From contig JAEYFP010000028.1 in assembly GCA_023402845.1 (NCBI GenBank), positions 1 through 64,000 on the forward strand: a DNA stretch of 64,000 nucleotides. The letters are read 5' to 3'. The notes beneath the pieces are model-generated. The model saw nothing but the letters and a program-made list of their open reading frames with translations, was not told where the DNA came from and searched no databases. How positions within the stretch are numbered: position 1 is the first letter of the stretch; every line of letters starts with the position of its first letter. This DNA is from Bacillota bacterium. GTDB lineage: Bacteria; Bacillota; Clostridia; Lachnospirales; Lachnospiraceae. Positions 56,359-64,000 of this stretch are shown here, one piece after another. Made by a program: the position numbers and the translations under genes.

Positions 56359-57639
56359 CTAAAGCTCTGCAAGAGATGCATCCAAAATAGAGATTCCCTC
56401 ATCAATTTCTTCCTTTTTTACGTTCAGCGGAGTGGCAAAACGCATTCCGTTTCCGTGTACGCCGCAATTCAGTGTCAGCATATGACGTTTCAGACAACCT
56501 GCCTTCACTTTTTGCCAAATTTCCGGCGCGGGTGTTCCGTCTTCCTTGCAGAACTCAATTGCCACCATCAGCCCCGCACCTCTTACATCATAGATGACAG
56601 AATATTTTTTCTTCAGTTCATAAAGCCTTTCTTTTAGATAAGCTCCCATTTCATTTACATTTTTCAGAAGGCTTCCGTCCTCAAACTGGTCAAGCACCAC
56701 ACAGGCAGCCGCGGCAGCTACCGGATTTCCGCCGAATGTTGTTCCGTGCGTCCCTGTCGGCCAGGATGCCATGATCTCCGGACTGGATACAATCGCACTC
56801 ATAGGAAGCCCGCCCGCAATCGCTTTTCCGACCGTCATAATATCCGGCGTTACATCATGGAGCTGTCCTGCCCACATGTTTCCCGTACGCCCATATCCAG
56901 ATTGTATCTCGTCAAACACAAGAAGGATTCCGTATTTGTCACAAATTTCCCTGACTCCCTGCACAAATTCCCTGGGCGGCACAACATAGCCTCCTTCCCC
57001 CATCACAGGCTCCATATAAATACAGGCCACATCATCCGGGGAAACAATATAGCGAAGCAGCTTTTCGAGCTCAAACAGCGAATATTCCCCTCTTTTCTCC
57101 GCCGGAATTTGGGGCGGGCATAAATCTTTCCCCGGGTAGGGCGCAAAATAAACCTTTCCCATCAAGCCTTCATAATGTTTGCGATATTTGGCATTTGAGC
57201 CCGTAATTGAGGTTGCACCGCAGGTCCTTCCGTGGAAGGAACCCATAAAAGCAATGACTGCACTTCTTCCCGTATAAGACATTGCCAGTTTTAGGGCTCC
57301 GTCGGTAGCCTCCGCACCGCCGTTTGAAAAAAAGAGAGAGGTTAATCCCTTCGGTGTGACGGATGCCAGTTTTTTGGCAAGCTTCAACGTAGATTCATAA
57401 TTGACAAGATTGAACGATGCATTGATAAGGTTTCCTGCTTGTTCCTGAATTGCCTTTACGATGGGAGGATAATTATGTCCCATTGCATTTACCGCTATTC
57501 CCTGTACAAAATCAAGATACTTCTCCCCGTCCGCCGTTGTTAAATAACATCCAAAGCCCGATTTCATAACGAGCTCCGTCTGCTTAGCAAACACCGGACT
57601 AAAATACTTCTGATAATCCTCAAATTTAACTGCTGCCAT
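56359..57639 (-). CDS. Class III (omega/GABA-type) aminotransferase
   Basis: 426 residues. PLP lysine Lys272 (TVGKAIAGGLPMSA), Asp243 (LLVFDEIQSGYGRTG), SNGGAEATDGA and SFHGRT are all present. The group transfers amino groups from GABA, 5-aminovalerate, beta-alanine, taurine, putrescine or alanine derivatives. Substrate cannot be read from sequence alone. It lies between the iron alcohol dehydrogenase and the 2-hydroxyacid dehydrogenase genes. An aminotransferase plus an alcohol dehydrogenase fits conversion of an omega-amino compound to an aldehyde and then an alcohol. Confidence 0.9.
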   Translation of the reverse strand: MAAVKFEDYQKYFSPVFAKQTELVMKSGFGCYLTTADGEKYLDFVQGIAVNAMGHNYPPIVKAIQEQAGNLINASFNLVNYESTLKLAKKLASVTPKGLTSLFFSNGGAEATDGALKLAMSYTGRSAVIAFMGSFHGRTCGATSITGSNAKYRKHYEGLMGKVYFAPYPGKDLCPPQIPAEKRGEYSLFELEKLLRYIVSPDDVACIYMEPVMGEGGYVVPPREFVQGVREICDKYGILLVFDEIQSGYGRTGNMWAGQLHDVTPDIMTVGKAIAGGLPMSAIVSSPEIMASWPTGTHGTTFGGNPVAAAAACVVLDQFEDGSLLKNVNEMGAYLKERLYELKKKYSVIYDVRGAGLMVAIEFCKEDGTPAPEIWQKVKAGCLKRHMLTLNCGVHGNGMRFATPLNVKKEEIDEGISILDASLAEL

Positions 57640-57670
57640 TTCAATCCTCCTTCTAATGCCTTAACGGCTT

Positions 57671-58849
57671 TTATTCGTATGCTTTATTCAAAATTGCATA
57701 AACATCTTCCTCTCGGATCTTTACCGGGTTCAGTGCCAGTAGCCTGTATTCCATCGTTCCGCTGACGATTGCCGGAAACATCTCCTTCGTGACAGGCGGA
57801 ACCTGAATCGTATTCAGCTTTGTCAGCTTATCCGGAATTCTGAGATCGCAGCCCAATATTCTGACGGTATCTACAGACAGCTCTGCAGCATCCCTAATTG
57901 CCATCCCATCGATATTTTCACCCAGAAGCTCTGCTATTTTAGCAAATTTTTTGATATTTCCGGGAAGATTTGTTTTCATTACATAAGGCAGCAAAAGAGA
58001 ATTGGCAATTCCATGCGGCGTATGTGCAATTCCCCCCATTGCCTGCGCAATTCCGTGCACCGCACCGAGACCGGCATTTACAAACGCCGTTGCGGCCATC
58101 ACACTGGCAACTGCCATACTGCTTCTTGCCTCCAGATTTTCCGGATCAAACGTTGCCGTACGAAGATTCTCACCAATCAGTCTGATCGCAGTTTCTGCAT
58201 AGGCATCGCTTACCGCCGCCGCGTTCAGGGATACATAGGCTTCAATCGCATGTGTCAGCGCATCCATTCCGGTACTCGCCGTGATCAGAGGCGGCATGCC
58301 CATGTGCATGAGGGGATCCACAATTGCATACAGCGGCATTAAATATTCATGTGTTACAGAAAGCTTGCAATTGCGTTGATTATCCGTAATAACACTTGCT
58401 GCTGTCACCTCGGACCCGCTGCCAGCGGTCGTTGGCACGGCAATCAACGGAAGCGGCCTGTTTGTCACTGTTCTGCTTCCTCCGAATAAATATTCTCTGA
58501 CAGAGCCTTCATTTGTGGCAAGCATACACATTGCCTTTGCAGTATCTATGGAACTGCCTCCTCCTACCGCCAGAACAAGATCCGCCTTGCTTTTTTTCAA
58601 TGTTTCCGCAGCCTGATCTACAACTTCGATCGGAGGATCTGCAACCGTATCCGAAAAAACTTCCGTCTCAAATCCCTCTTCTCTTAATTTTTCCGTCATT
58701 GCAATGACCGGAAGTGATTTCTTCAGTATCTGATCTGTTACAATCACTATCTTTTTTACATGTAAGGACTCCAATATCGGTTTCAGTTTTTGGGATGCGT
58801 TCCTTCCAAACAAAATTTTTGTCGGGGACTTAAATAAAAAATCCTGCAT
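57671..58849 (-). CDS. Iron-containing alcohol dehydrogenase
   Basis: 392 residues. GGGSSID (96-102) binds NAD(P). Metal ligands Asp196, His200, His265 and His279 are all in place. Oxidises or reduces a short aldehyde/alcohol such as 4-hydroxybutyrate or sulfoacetaldehyde in relatives. ATG at 58849 with AGGAGG about 10 bases upstream; a longer frame into livF is rejected. Same strand, just after livF. Confidence 0.92.
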   Translation of the reverse strand: MQDFLFKSPTKILFGRNASQKLKPILESLHVKKIVIVTDQILKKSLPVIAMTEKLREEGFETEVFSDTVADPPIEVVDQAAETLKKSKADLVLAVGGGSSIDTAKAMCMLATNEGSVREYLFGGSRTVTNRPLPLIAVPTTAGSGSEVTAASVITDNQRNCKLSVTHEYLMPLYAIVDPLMHMGMPPLITASTGMDALTHAIEAYVSLNAAAVSDAYAETAIRLIGENLRTATFDPENLEARSSMAVASVMAATAFVNAGLGAVHGIAQAMGGIAHTPHGIANSLLLPYVMKTNLPGNIKKFAKIAELLGENIDGMAIRDAAELSVDTVRILGCDLRIPDKLTKLNTIQVPPVTKEMFPAIVSGTMEYRLLALNPVKIREEDVYAILNKAYE

Positions 58850-58871
58850 AGCTATTGTTCCTCCTGTTTCC

Positions 58872-59588
58872 TCAGATTCCAAGATAGGATTTTCTGATCT
58901 GGTCGTCATTTTTTAATTCTTTAGATCTGCCGGAATTAATGATTTCACCTACTTCTATTACATAGGCACGATGAGATGCAGTCAGTGCCATCTGGGCGTT
59001 TTGTTCGACTAGAAGAATTGTCGTTTGATACTCTTTGTTCAGTTTTTTAATGATACGGAATATATTTTCTACAATCACAGGTGCAAGTCCCATGGATGGC
59101 TCATCAAGCAGCAGGAGTCTCGGTCTTGCCATCAATGCCCTTGCCATTGCAAGCATCTGCTGTTCTCCTCCTGACAGGGTACCTGCAATCTGATTCTGCC
59201 TCTCGAGCAGCCTGGGAAATAATTCATATACCCACTGTTTATCCTTTTTTACACCCACTTTATCCTTTCTTAAATAGGCACCCAGATCAATATTTTCGGA
59301 AACTGTCAAGATCGGAAAAATCCCTCTTCCCTCCGGGACCTGAGAAACACCTAAGCTTACAAGCCTATGAGCCTCCGTTCCACCGATTTGTTCATCGCAA
59401 TAATGGATTTCCCCGCCGAGCGGCTTCAGAAGCCCGGATACCGCATGCAGCGTCGTGGTTTTTCCGGCACCATTCGGTCCGATCAATGCAACAACCTCCC
59501 CTTCGTCCACATGAAGTGAAATACCGCGAAGTGCCGGAACGGCTCCATAGCTTACCGACAGTTCTTTAATCTCCAGTATATGTCCCAT
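58872..59588 (-). CDS. livF: ABC transporter ATPase LivF-like
   Basis: 238 residues. Walker A GPNGAGKTT, signature LSGGEQQ, Walker B LLLLDEP, and the short LivF C terminus. Powers uptake of a branched-chain-type amino acid together with LivG, H, M and K. Second of two ATPases in the operon; the ATG at 59588 is preferred over the GTG at 59597. Confidence 0.95.
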   Translation of the reverse strand: MGHILEIKELSVSYGAVPALRGISLHVDEGEVVALIGPNGAGKTTTLHAVSGLLKPLGGEIHYCDEQIGGTEAHRLVSLGVSQVPEGRGIFPILTVSENIDLGAYLRKDKVGVKKDKQWVYELFPRLLERQNQIAGTLSGGEQQMLAMARALMARPRLLLLDEPSMGLAPVIVENIFRIIKKLNKEYQTTILLVEQNAQMALTASHRAYVIEVGEIINSGRSKELKNDDQIRKSYLGI

Positions 59589-59602
59589 GCCTCTCACCTC
59601 TC

Positions 59603-60385
59603 TTACTCTTCATTCTCAAACTTTCCGCTTCCCAAATATGCCTGAATGACCTTTTCATTTGATTGGATTTCCGACGGCATTCCTTCGGCTATTTTCTGTC
59701 CATGATCAAGTACGATAATCCTGTCAGATATATTCATAATAAATTTCATATCATGCTCGATAATCAGCACATCGATCTTCTTTTCGTCTGTGATGTAATG
59801 CACTACCTTTGTCAGTTCTTCCTTTTCAAAATTATTCATGCCAGCCCCTGGCTCATCCAGAAGCAACAGCTGAGGCTTTACCGCAAGTCCTCTCGCAATT
59901 TCCAAAAGTCTCTGTTTTCCATAGGGAAGATTGACTGCAAGTTCTCCCTCCAATTGCTTAAGTCCCACAACCTCAAGAAGTTCCTCACATTCCTCAATCA
60001 CTTCTCTCCGCTTTTGATTCGTCCTTTTGGGCAGAAAAAGAGCTTCCAAAAGCTTCTCTCCATTGCAGCCGGGGTGTGCAATCAATACATTCTCCAGAAC
60101 CGTCATGCTTTTAATCAGCCGAATATTCTGAAAGGTTCTGGCAATACCGAACTTTGTACGTTCATGCGCCTTCATCTTTGTGATATTTTTTCCCTTAAAA
60201 TAAATTGTCCCGTCCGTCGGCTGGTAAACGCCTGTCAACAAGTTGAAGAACGTCGTTTTTCCTGCTCCGTTCGGACCTATCAGAGAAAGAATCTCTCCTT
60301 TGTTCAGTACAAGATCCACATTATCTACCGCAAGCAAACCTCCGAACTGTATCGTTGCACTTTTAGTTTCCAGTACCTTCTCCAT
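59603..60385 (-). CDS. livG: ABC transporter ATPase LivG-like
   Basis: 260 residues. Walker A GPNGAGKTT, a LPYGKQRLLEIARG signature segment and Walker B LLLLDEPGAGMN followed by DVLIIEHDM, typical of LivG. Its start overlaps the livM stop by 23 bases. Confidence 0.95.
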   Translation of the reverse strand: MEKVLETKSATIQFGGLLAVDNVDLVLNKGEILSLIGPNGAGKTTFFNLLTGVYQPTDGTIYFKGKNITKMKAHERTKFGIARTFQNIRLIKSMTVLENVLIAHPGCNGEKLLEALFLPKRTNQKRREVIEECEELLEVVGLKQLEGELAVNLPYGKQRLLEIARGLAVKPQLLLLDEPGAGMNNFEKEELTKVVHYITDEKKIDVLIIEHDMKFIMNISDRIIVLDHGQKIAEGMPSEIQSNEKVIQAYLGSGKFENEE

Positions 60386-61391
60386 TCTTCACACCTCGCA
60401 TTGCTTTGATTTTATATTCATTTCTAAGCCGCCTGCCTCGTCCCCAGATACCCTCCGGTTTGAATATCATCATGAGCACCATTGCTGCTCCGTAAATTAC
60501 CATTCTGTATTCGCTGAAGGCACGCAGTACTTCAGGAAGCGCCGCCAGTAGAAAGGCACCTAAAATAGAACCTTCTATACTCCCCAATCCTCCGAGCACT
60601 ACCATAGAAACCATCTTAATCGATTCCGCATAGGCAAACGAGGTCGGAGATATCATTCCCATATAAACTGCATAAAAGCTGCCCATCAGAGCTGCCATCC
60701 CTCCTCCGATACAAAATGCCCAAAGCTTATAGCGCTTCACATCAAGACCGACTGCTGTCGCTGCCACATCATCCTCATTTACCGTCATCATTGCCATTCC
60801 AAAACCTGAATTATTAAATCGTTTCATAAATATAATAAATACAGTCAGCAGAATTAAGGCAACAAAGTAATATGCTGTTTTCCCCTTTATCACAAGGCCA
60901 AATATTTCCGGATTCGGGATACTGGGTATCCCTGCCGGTCCCCTTGTCAGACTTACTTCGTTTGTCAGAAACAAACGAAATACCTCTCCGAATCCAAGTG
61001 TTACAACCGCTATATAGTCTCCTCTGAGTCTCAGCGTCGGATAGCAGAGAAGCGCACTAAACAATGCCGTACAAATGATGCTGACAATTGTCGCCAGAAA
61101 AAAATTAATGCCAAAATTCATCATCAGAAGTGTTGTAATATAAGCACCCATTCCATAAAGGCAGACATGACCCAGAGAAAACTGACCGGACCAGCCGATA
61201 ATTAAATTCAAGCTGAGCGTCAGGCACGCATACATAAAACAAAGAATGATAACATGCAGCGTATATTTATTTGTTACGATGAACGGAAAAATGATCAGAA
61301 GCAGCAGGCATGCAAACAATGCTGCCTCTTTCTGCCTTTTTGTAAGTCTGATTTCTATTATCTTTTTTACAATGCCTGTTTTATCACTCAT
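60363..61391 (-). CDS. livM: ABC transporter permease LivM-like
   Basis: 342 residues, about ten membrane helices. The LivM signature is present: GWSGQFSLGH, LRLRGDYIAVVTLGFGE, LTRGPAGIP. Pairs with LivH to form the membrane channel. Basic C-terminal tail overlaps livG. Confidence 0.95.
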   Translation of the reverse strand: MSDKTGIVKKIIEIRLTKRQKEAALFACLLLLIIFPFIVTNKYTLHVIILCFMYACLTLSLNLIIGWSGQFSLGHVCLYGMGAYITTLLMMNFGINFFLATIVSIICTALFSALLCYPTLRLRGDYIAVVTLGFGEVFRLFLTNEVSLTRGPAGIPSIPNPEIFGLVIKGKTAYYFVALILLTVFIIFMKRFNNSGFGMAMMTVNEDDVAATAVGLDVKRYKLWAFCIGGGMAALMGSFYAVYMGMISPTSFAYAESIKMVSMVVLGGLGSIEGSILGAFLLAALPEVLRAFSEYRMVIYGAAMVLMMIFKPEGIWGRGRRLRNEYKIKAMRGVKNGEGTGN

Positions 61392-61407
61392 ATACGTTCA
61401 CCTCTTC

Positions 61408-62277
61408 CTACACCTTATCAATATGCTTGGCACCCATAATACCGGAAGGGCGCAGTACAAGAATCAAAATCATCACAATAAATGCATATGCGTCACGATA
61501 ATCGGAAGAAATATATCCTGCTCCGAGACTCTCAATAATACCGATTACAAAGCCTCCCAGAACTGCGCCGGGAATAGAACCGATTCCTCCAAGAATTGCC
61601 GCTGCAAATGCCTTCATGCCAAGAAGATACCCCATTGTCGGATAAACCGCACTGTAGTACGTTCCGACAAGAATACCGGCAATGCCGGCCATAAAGGCTC
61701 CAATACCAAATGTGGAGGAAATAATCATATTGGTATTGACACCCATCAGCTTTGCATTTTCGATGCTGACAGAACATGCCCGCATGGCAATACCCATTTT
61801 TGTCTTATAGACAAGTATGTACAAAATAATCAGCATCATAGCCGTAACACTCAAAATGATAATCTGCATATTTGTAAAACTGACAGTTCCTATTTTATAA
61901 TTTGTTTTTTTAATGGTAGAAAATGGCTGTGTGGAACTGCCAAAAATCAACTGAGCCAAATTTTGAAGGAATGTGGACATACCGAGTGCGCTTACTAAAA
62001 CTGCCATTCTTCGGTTCCTTTTGATTGGGCGGTAGGCCACCCGCTCCACGCCCATACCAAGTATGGACGTAAAGCAGGCTGCCAGCAAAACCATTGCAAT
62101 AACCGGAAAACCAAGCTTTGTGGCAAGCAGCATTCCGATAAAGGTACCAAACATCAGCACGTCGGCATGTGCCCAGTTAACAATTTGAAGAACTCCGTAC
62201 ACCATGGAATAGCCGAGTGCGACCATTGCATAAATACCACCTATAATTATTCCGTTAAGTAAGTGCTGGAGAAACAT
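61408..62277 (-). CDS. livH: ABC transporter permease LivH-like
   Basis: 289 residues, about eight membrane helices, with YSMVYGVLQIVNWAHADVLM, FGIGAFMAGIAGIL and LGGIGSIPGAVLGG as LivH hallmarks. Follows livK after 32 bases. Confidence 0.95.
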   Translation of the reverse strand: MFLQHLLNGIIIGGIYAMVALGYSMVYGVLQIVNWAHADVLMFGTFIGMLLATKLGFPVIAMVLLAACFTSILGMGVERVAYRPIKRNRRMAVLVSALGMSTFLQNLAQLIFGSSTQPFSTIKKTNYKIGTVSFTNMQIIILSVTAMMLIILYILVYKTKMGIAMRACSVSIENAKLMGVNTNMIISSTFGIGAFMAGIAGILVGTYYSAVYPTMGYLLGMKAFAAAILGGIGSIPGAVLGGFVIGIIESLGAGYISSDYRDAYAFIVMILILVLRPSGIMGAKHIDKV

Positions 62278-62309
62278 AGGGAACTCCTCCTTTTGAAAAG
62301 CTTTGGTTT

Positions 62310-63446
62310 TTATTCGTAAATATCAAATTTTCCATCCTTTACCACGAACCTCATCTCTGACTTCGTACAGTTACAATCCACAAATTGATAGGTTCCCGAT
62401 ACTCCTGTGTAATCCGTATCAGTCAAAGCCTGATTCAATGATTCTCGTGTCAATTCTCCGTCTACACGATTCATTGCATCCATCATAACCATGATTGCAT
62501 CATAGGCAAGTGCGGACCAGTTGCCCGGTTCCTCCCCGTATTTATCACTGTAACTCTTTACAAACTGCTGGGTAATTTCGTTATCTGCCTCTGCGCTGAA
62601 CTCACCAAGCACATATAATCCTTCTACAGCATCCCCATACTCAAGCATTGCCGGTGAGTACAATCCGTTTGCACCTACGATTCCAATATCTGCACATCCG
62701 TAGGAATCCTTCTGTTCACAAATCATACCTGACTCCGTAACAAGGCCGGCAATGAACATTCCGTCTGCACCTGAATCTGCAACTGCCGTTAAAATTGTGG
62801 AAAAATCTACGGTCTCCCCATAAACAAATGTCTGCTCGGTGACAACGTTCAATCCGAGTTCTTCCGCATTGCTTCTGAACTCATCGGCAATGCCAAGCCC
62901 ATAATCATCATTTTCATAGAGCAGCGCTACATTCTTCCATCCAAGATCACTGCAGAAGGATGCTCCCTCCGCACCCACATCCGCATCATTGGGAGCAGTA
63001 CGATAAAAATAATCACTGATCCCTGTCAGTCCCGGATTGGTTGCAACCGGACTGATGCTCGGAAGACCCGCTTCTTCGTATACATCGACCTGAGCGAACA
63101 TACAGGAACTGTTATAGGAGGAAATCACCCCGAGAATTTCCTCATTCTCCACAAACTTGTTTGCAATTGCCGCAGCAGAAGTCGGTGACGCTTCATCATC
63201 CTCTTTCACAAGCTCAACTGTTTTTCCGTTGATGCCTCCGTCAGCATTTACCTGATCGACAGCCAGTTGGATCGCATCCAAAATCAGCAATCCGTCTGCC
63301 GCCACACTTCCCGTCATCGGAAAAGAAGTTCCGATGTAAATCGTGTCGTTATCCGCCTTGGAACCGCAGCCGCTGAGCAAGGATGCTGTCAATACCGCAG
63401 CAAGTGTGCAAGCCGTCAATCTTTTCATTTTCATCTTTCTCGTCAT
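62310..63446 (-). CDS. livK: ABC transporter substrate-binding lipoprotein LivK-like
   Basis: 378 residues. Signal peptide with lipobox LLSGC (Cys27), then the periplasmic-binding fold of the Leu/Ile/Val type (YIGTSFPMTGSVAADG, INGKTVELVKEDDEASP). Such proteins also bind other amino acids, amides or aromatic acids. AGGAGG lies 6 bases before the ATG. First gene of the transporter operon, which reads into the catabolic genes. Confidence 0.95.
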   Translation of the reverse strand: MTRKMKMKRLTACTLAAVLTASLLSGCGSKADNDTIYIGTSFPMTGSVAADGLLILDAIQLAVDQVNADGGINGKTVELVKEDDEASPTSAAAIANKFVENEEILGVISSYNSSCMFAQVDVYEEAGLPSISPVATNPGLTGISDYFYRTAPNDADVGAEGASFCSDLGWKNVALLYENDDYGLGIADEFRSNAEELGLNVVTEQTFVYGETVDFSTILTAVADSGADGMFIAGLVTESGMICEQKDSYGCADIGIVGANGLYSPAMLEYGDAVEGLYVLGEFSAEADNEITQQFVKSYSDKYGEEPGNWSALAYDAIMVMMDAMNRVDGELTRESLNQALTDTDYTGVSGTYQFVDCNCTKSEMRFVVKDGKFDIYE

Positions 63447-63566
63447 TTTCTTCCTCCTCTTTTTTCATTCCCTTTTTTATTTGTGGCCTTTCCATTCTAT
63501 AGCAACGGGAGCATATTCGTAATTCCTCCCGGTTCTACCCTTCTATAAATTTCTGATAGCAGAATC

Positions 63567-63583
63567 GTTTATCTAAGATAAAC
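63567..63583. promoter_or_regulatory. Perfect 17-bp inverted repeat upstream of livK
   Basis: GTTTATCTAAGATAAAC, two 7-base arms and a 3-base centre, 120 bases before livK. It looks like an operator for the transporter operon. It differs from the palindrome at the GntR gene, so a common regulator is not shown. No convincing promoter was found in 63447-63566. Confidence 0.5.
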
Positions 63584-63585
63584 AA

Positions 63586-63613
63586 AAGGCACATTGATTT
63601 TTATCAATGCACC
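63586..63613 (-). terminator. Possible terminator of spoIVB
   Basis: A 7-bp stem (CATTGAT/ATCAATG) with extra G-C pairs outside and a TTTTGTTT tract on the minus strand. The rest of the gap, 63614-63819, is A/T rich and shows nothing else I can support. Confidence 0.5.
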
Positions 63614-63819
63614 TTCACATTTTTATGTGGTCTATCCGGTAAGCCCACCTGATTGAATTTTTCAAATCATAATGGATAATTTTCAAAATTGCAATAGGTT
63701 TTTCTACAAAACGTCATTTATTAATTGAACTAGTTTTTTTTTCGAAATATTTTAAGTTTTGCTTTGCTTCTTCCGTTTTAATGAAAGTTTCCGCCTGACA
63801 AGCGAGCGCTGTTCGCATG

Positions 63820-64000
63820 CTACTCGGTCACACTGTCTCTGTCCAGCATTTCTTCAATAAAGATTCCAAAACCTTTTGTTGCATCCTGTACAAACACATG
63901 TGTAACCGCACCGATAATTTTTCCGTTCTGCAGGATCGGGGAACCGCTCATACCCTGTACAATACCACCGGTCAACTCTAACAGGCGTTCATCGGTAACC
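63820..64000 (-). CDS. spoIVB: SpoIVB sporulation serine peptidase, C-terminal end (5' part beyond window)
   Basis: Only the last 59 residues are in the window. They read GGIVQGMSGSPILQNGKIIG, then AVTHVFVQDATKGFGIFIEE and a short tail to the TAG stop. The GMSGSP motif holds the catalytic serine of the S55 family, which signals to the sigma-K pathway. In most endospore formers it lies directly upstream of spo0A. Here spo0A is about 19 kb away on the same strand. Confidence 0.85.
   Translation of the reverse strand, partial: VTDERLLELTGGIVQGMSGSPILQNGKIIGAVTHVFVQDATKGFGIFIEEMLDRDSVTE

Noticed and set aside
44941..58849. Reductive pyrimidine degradation (dihydropyrimidinase, aminotransferase, iron alcohol dehydrogenase).
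   Set aside because: No dihydropyrimidine dehydrogenase or beta-ureidopropionase in the window, and the hydantoinase is not in the same operon as the aminotransferase.
56359..58849. Taurine to isethionate module (aminotransferase plus iron alcohol dehydrogenase).
   Set aside because: No sulfite-lyase glycyl radical enzyme or microcompartment genes present. The pair is common to many omega-amino pathways.

Overview
The window comes from a Gram-positive, spore-forming, anaerobic Bacillota, most likely a gut-type member of the Clostridia (Lachnospiraceae-like). The evidence is the sporulation genes spo0A, spoIVB, spoIIM and a spoVB-like gene, the yicC-gmk-rpoZ-rimO-pgsA-cinA-recA-recX-rny gene order, Gram-positive LexA boxes at recA, an NFACT/RqcH gene, and ferredoxin-linked amino acid enzymes with no respiratory genes. 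I cannot name the species. No tRNA, rRNA, CRISPR array, IS element or prophage was seen.

Positions 1-15825 (minus strand) hold one uninterrupted reading frame that runs off the left edge. It is a giant surface protein of at least 5,275 residues: signal peptide, low-complexity linker, three degenerate N-terminal repeats, a choice-of-anchor-A-like adhesive domain, one Spy0128/FctA-like pilin domain, and about 38 SpaA/Cna_B (prealbumin-like) domains. A TGD-type sorting region and a membrane span sit at the window edge. The central domains are built from a six-domain super-repeat of about 1.9 kb. Its neighbour upstream is a class B sortase with its own promoter and terminator.

Positions 17004-27641 are housekeeping: flavin reductase; the glycolytic set gapA-pgk-tpiA with unusual repeats and hairpins between the genes; a PHP phosphatase; the tRNA thiolation operon nifS-iscU-mnmA; a SpoVB-like flippase; and DAHP synthase. 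Positions 27714-31197 carry aspartate aminotransferase, nudix, spoIIM and xerD. Positions 31489-40318 carry rny, recX, recA, cinA, pgsA, rimO, rpoZ, gmk and yicC. Next come rqcH, glgA and spo0A.

In most endospore formers spoIVB sits directly upstream of spo0A. Here the C-terminal end of spoIVB appears only at 63820-64000, about 19 kb away. The space between is a catabolic island: a branched-chain-type ABC transporter (livKHMGF), an iron alcohol dehydrogenase, a class III aminotransferase, a 2-hydroxyacid dehydrogenase relative with a damaged nucleotide-binding motif, RidA, and a five-gene Fe-S flavoprotein dehydrogenase cluster of the HcnABC/D-hydroxyproline dehydrogenase type plus a 2[4Fe-4S] ferredoxin. 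It also holds an Asp/Glu/hydantoin racemase, a GntR regulator, glutamate dehydrogenase with a divergent Lrp regulator, an exported protein of unknown function, and a dihydropyrimidinase/hydantoinase. Together these suggest uptake and oxidative deamination of an amino acid or amino-acid derivative whose identity I cannot determine. This island and the giant adhesin with its sortase are the two most interesting systems in the window.
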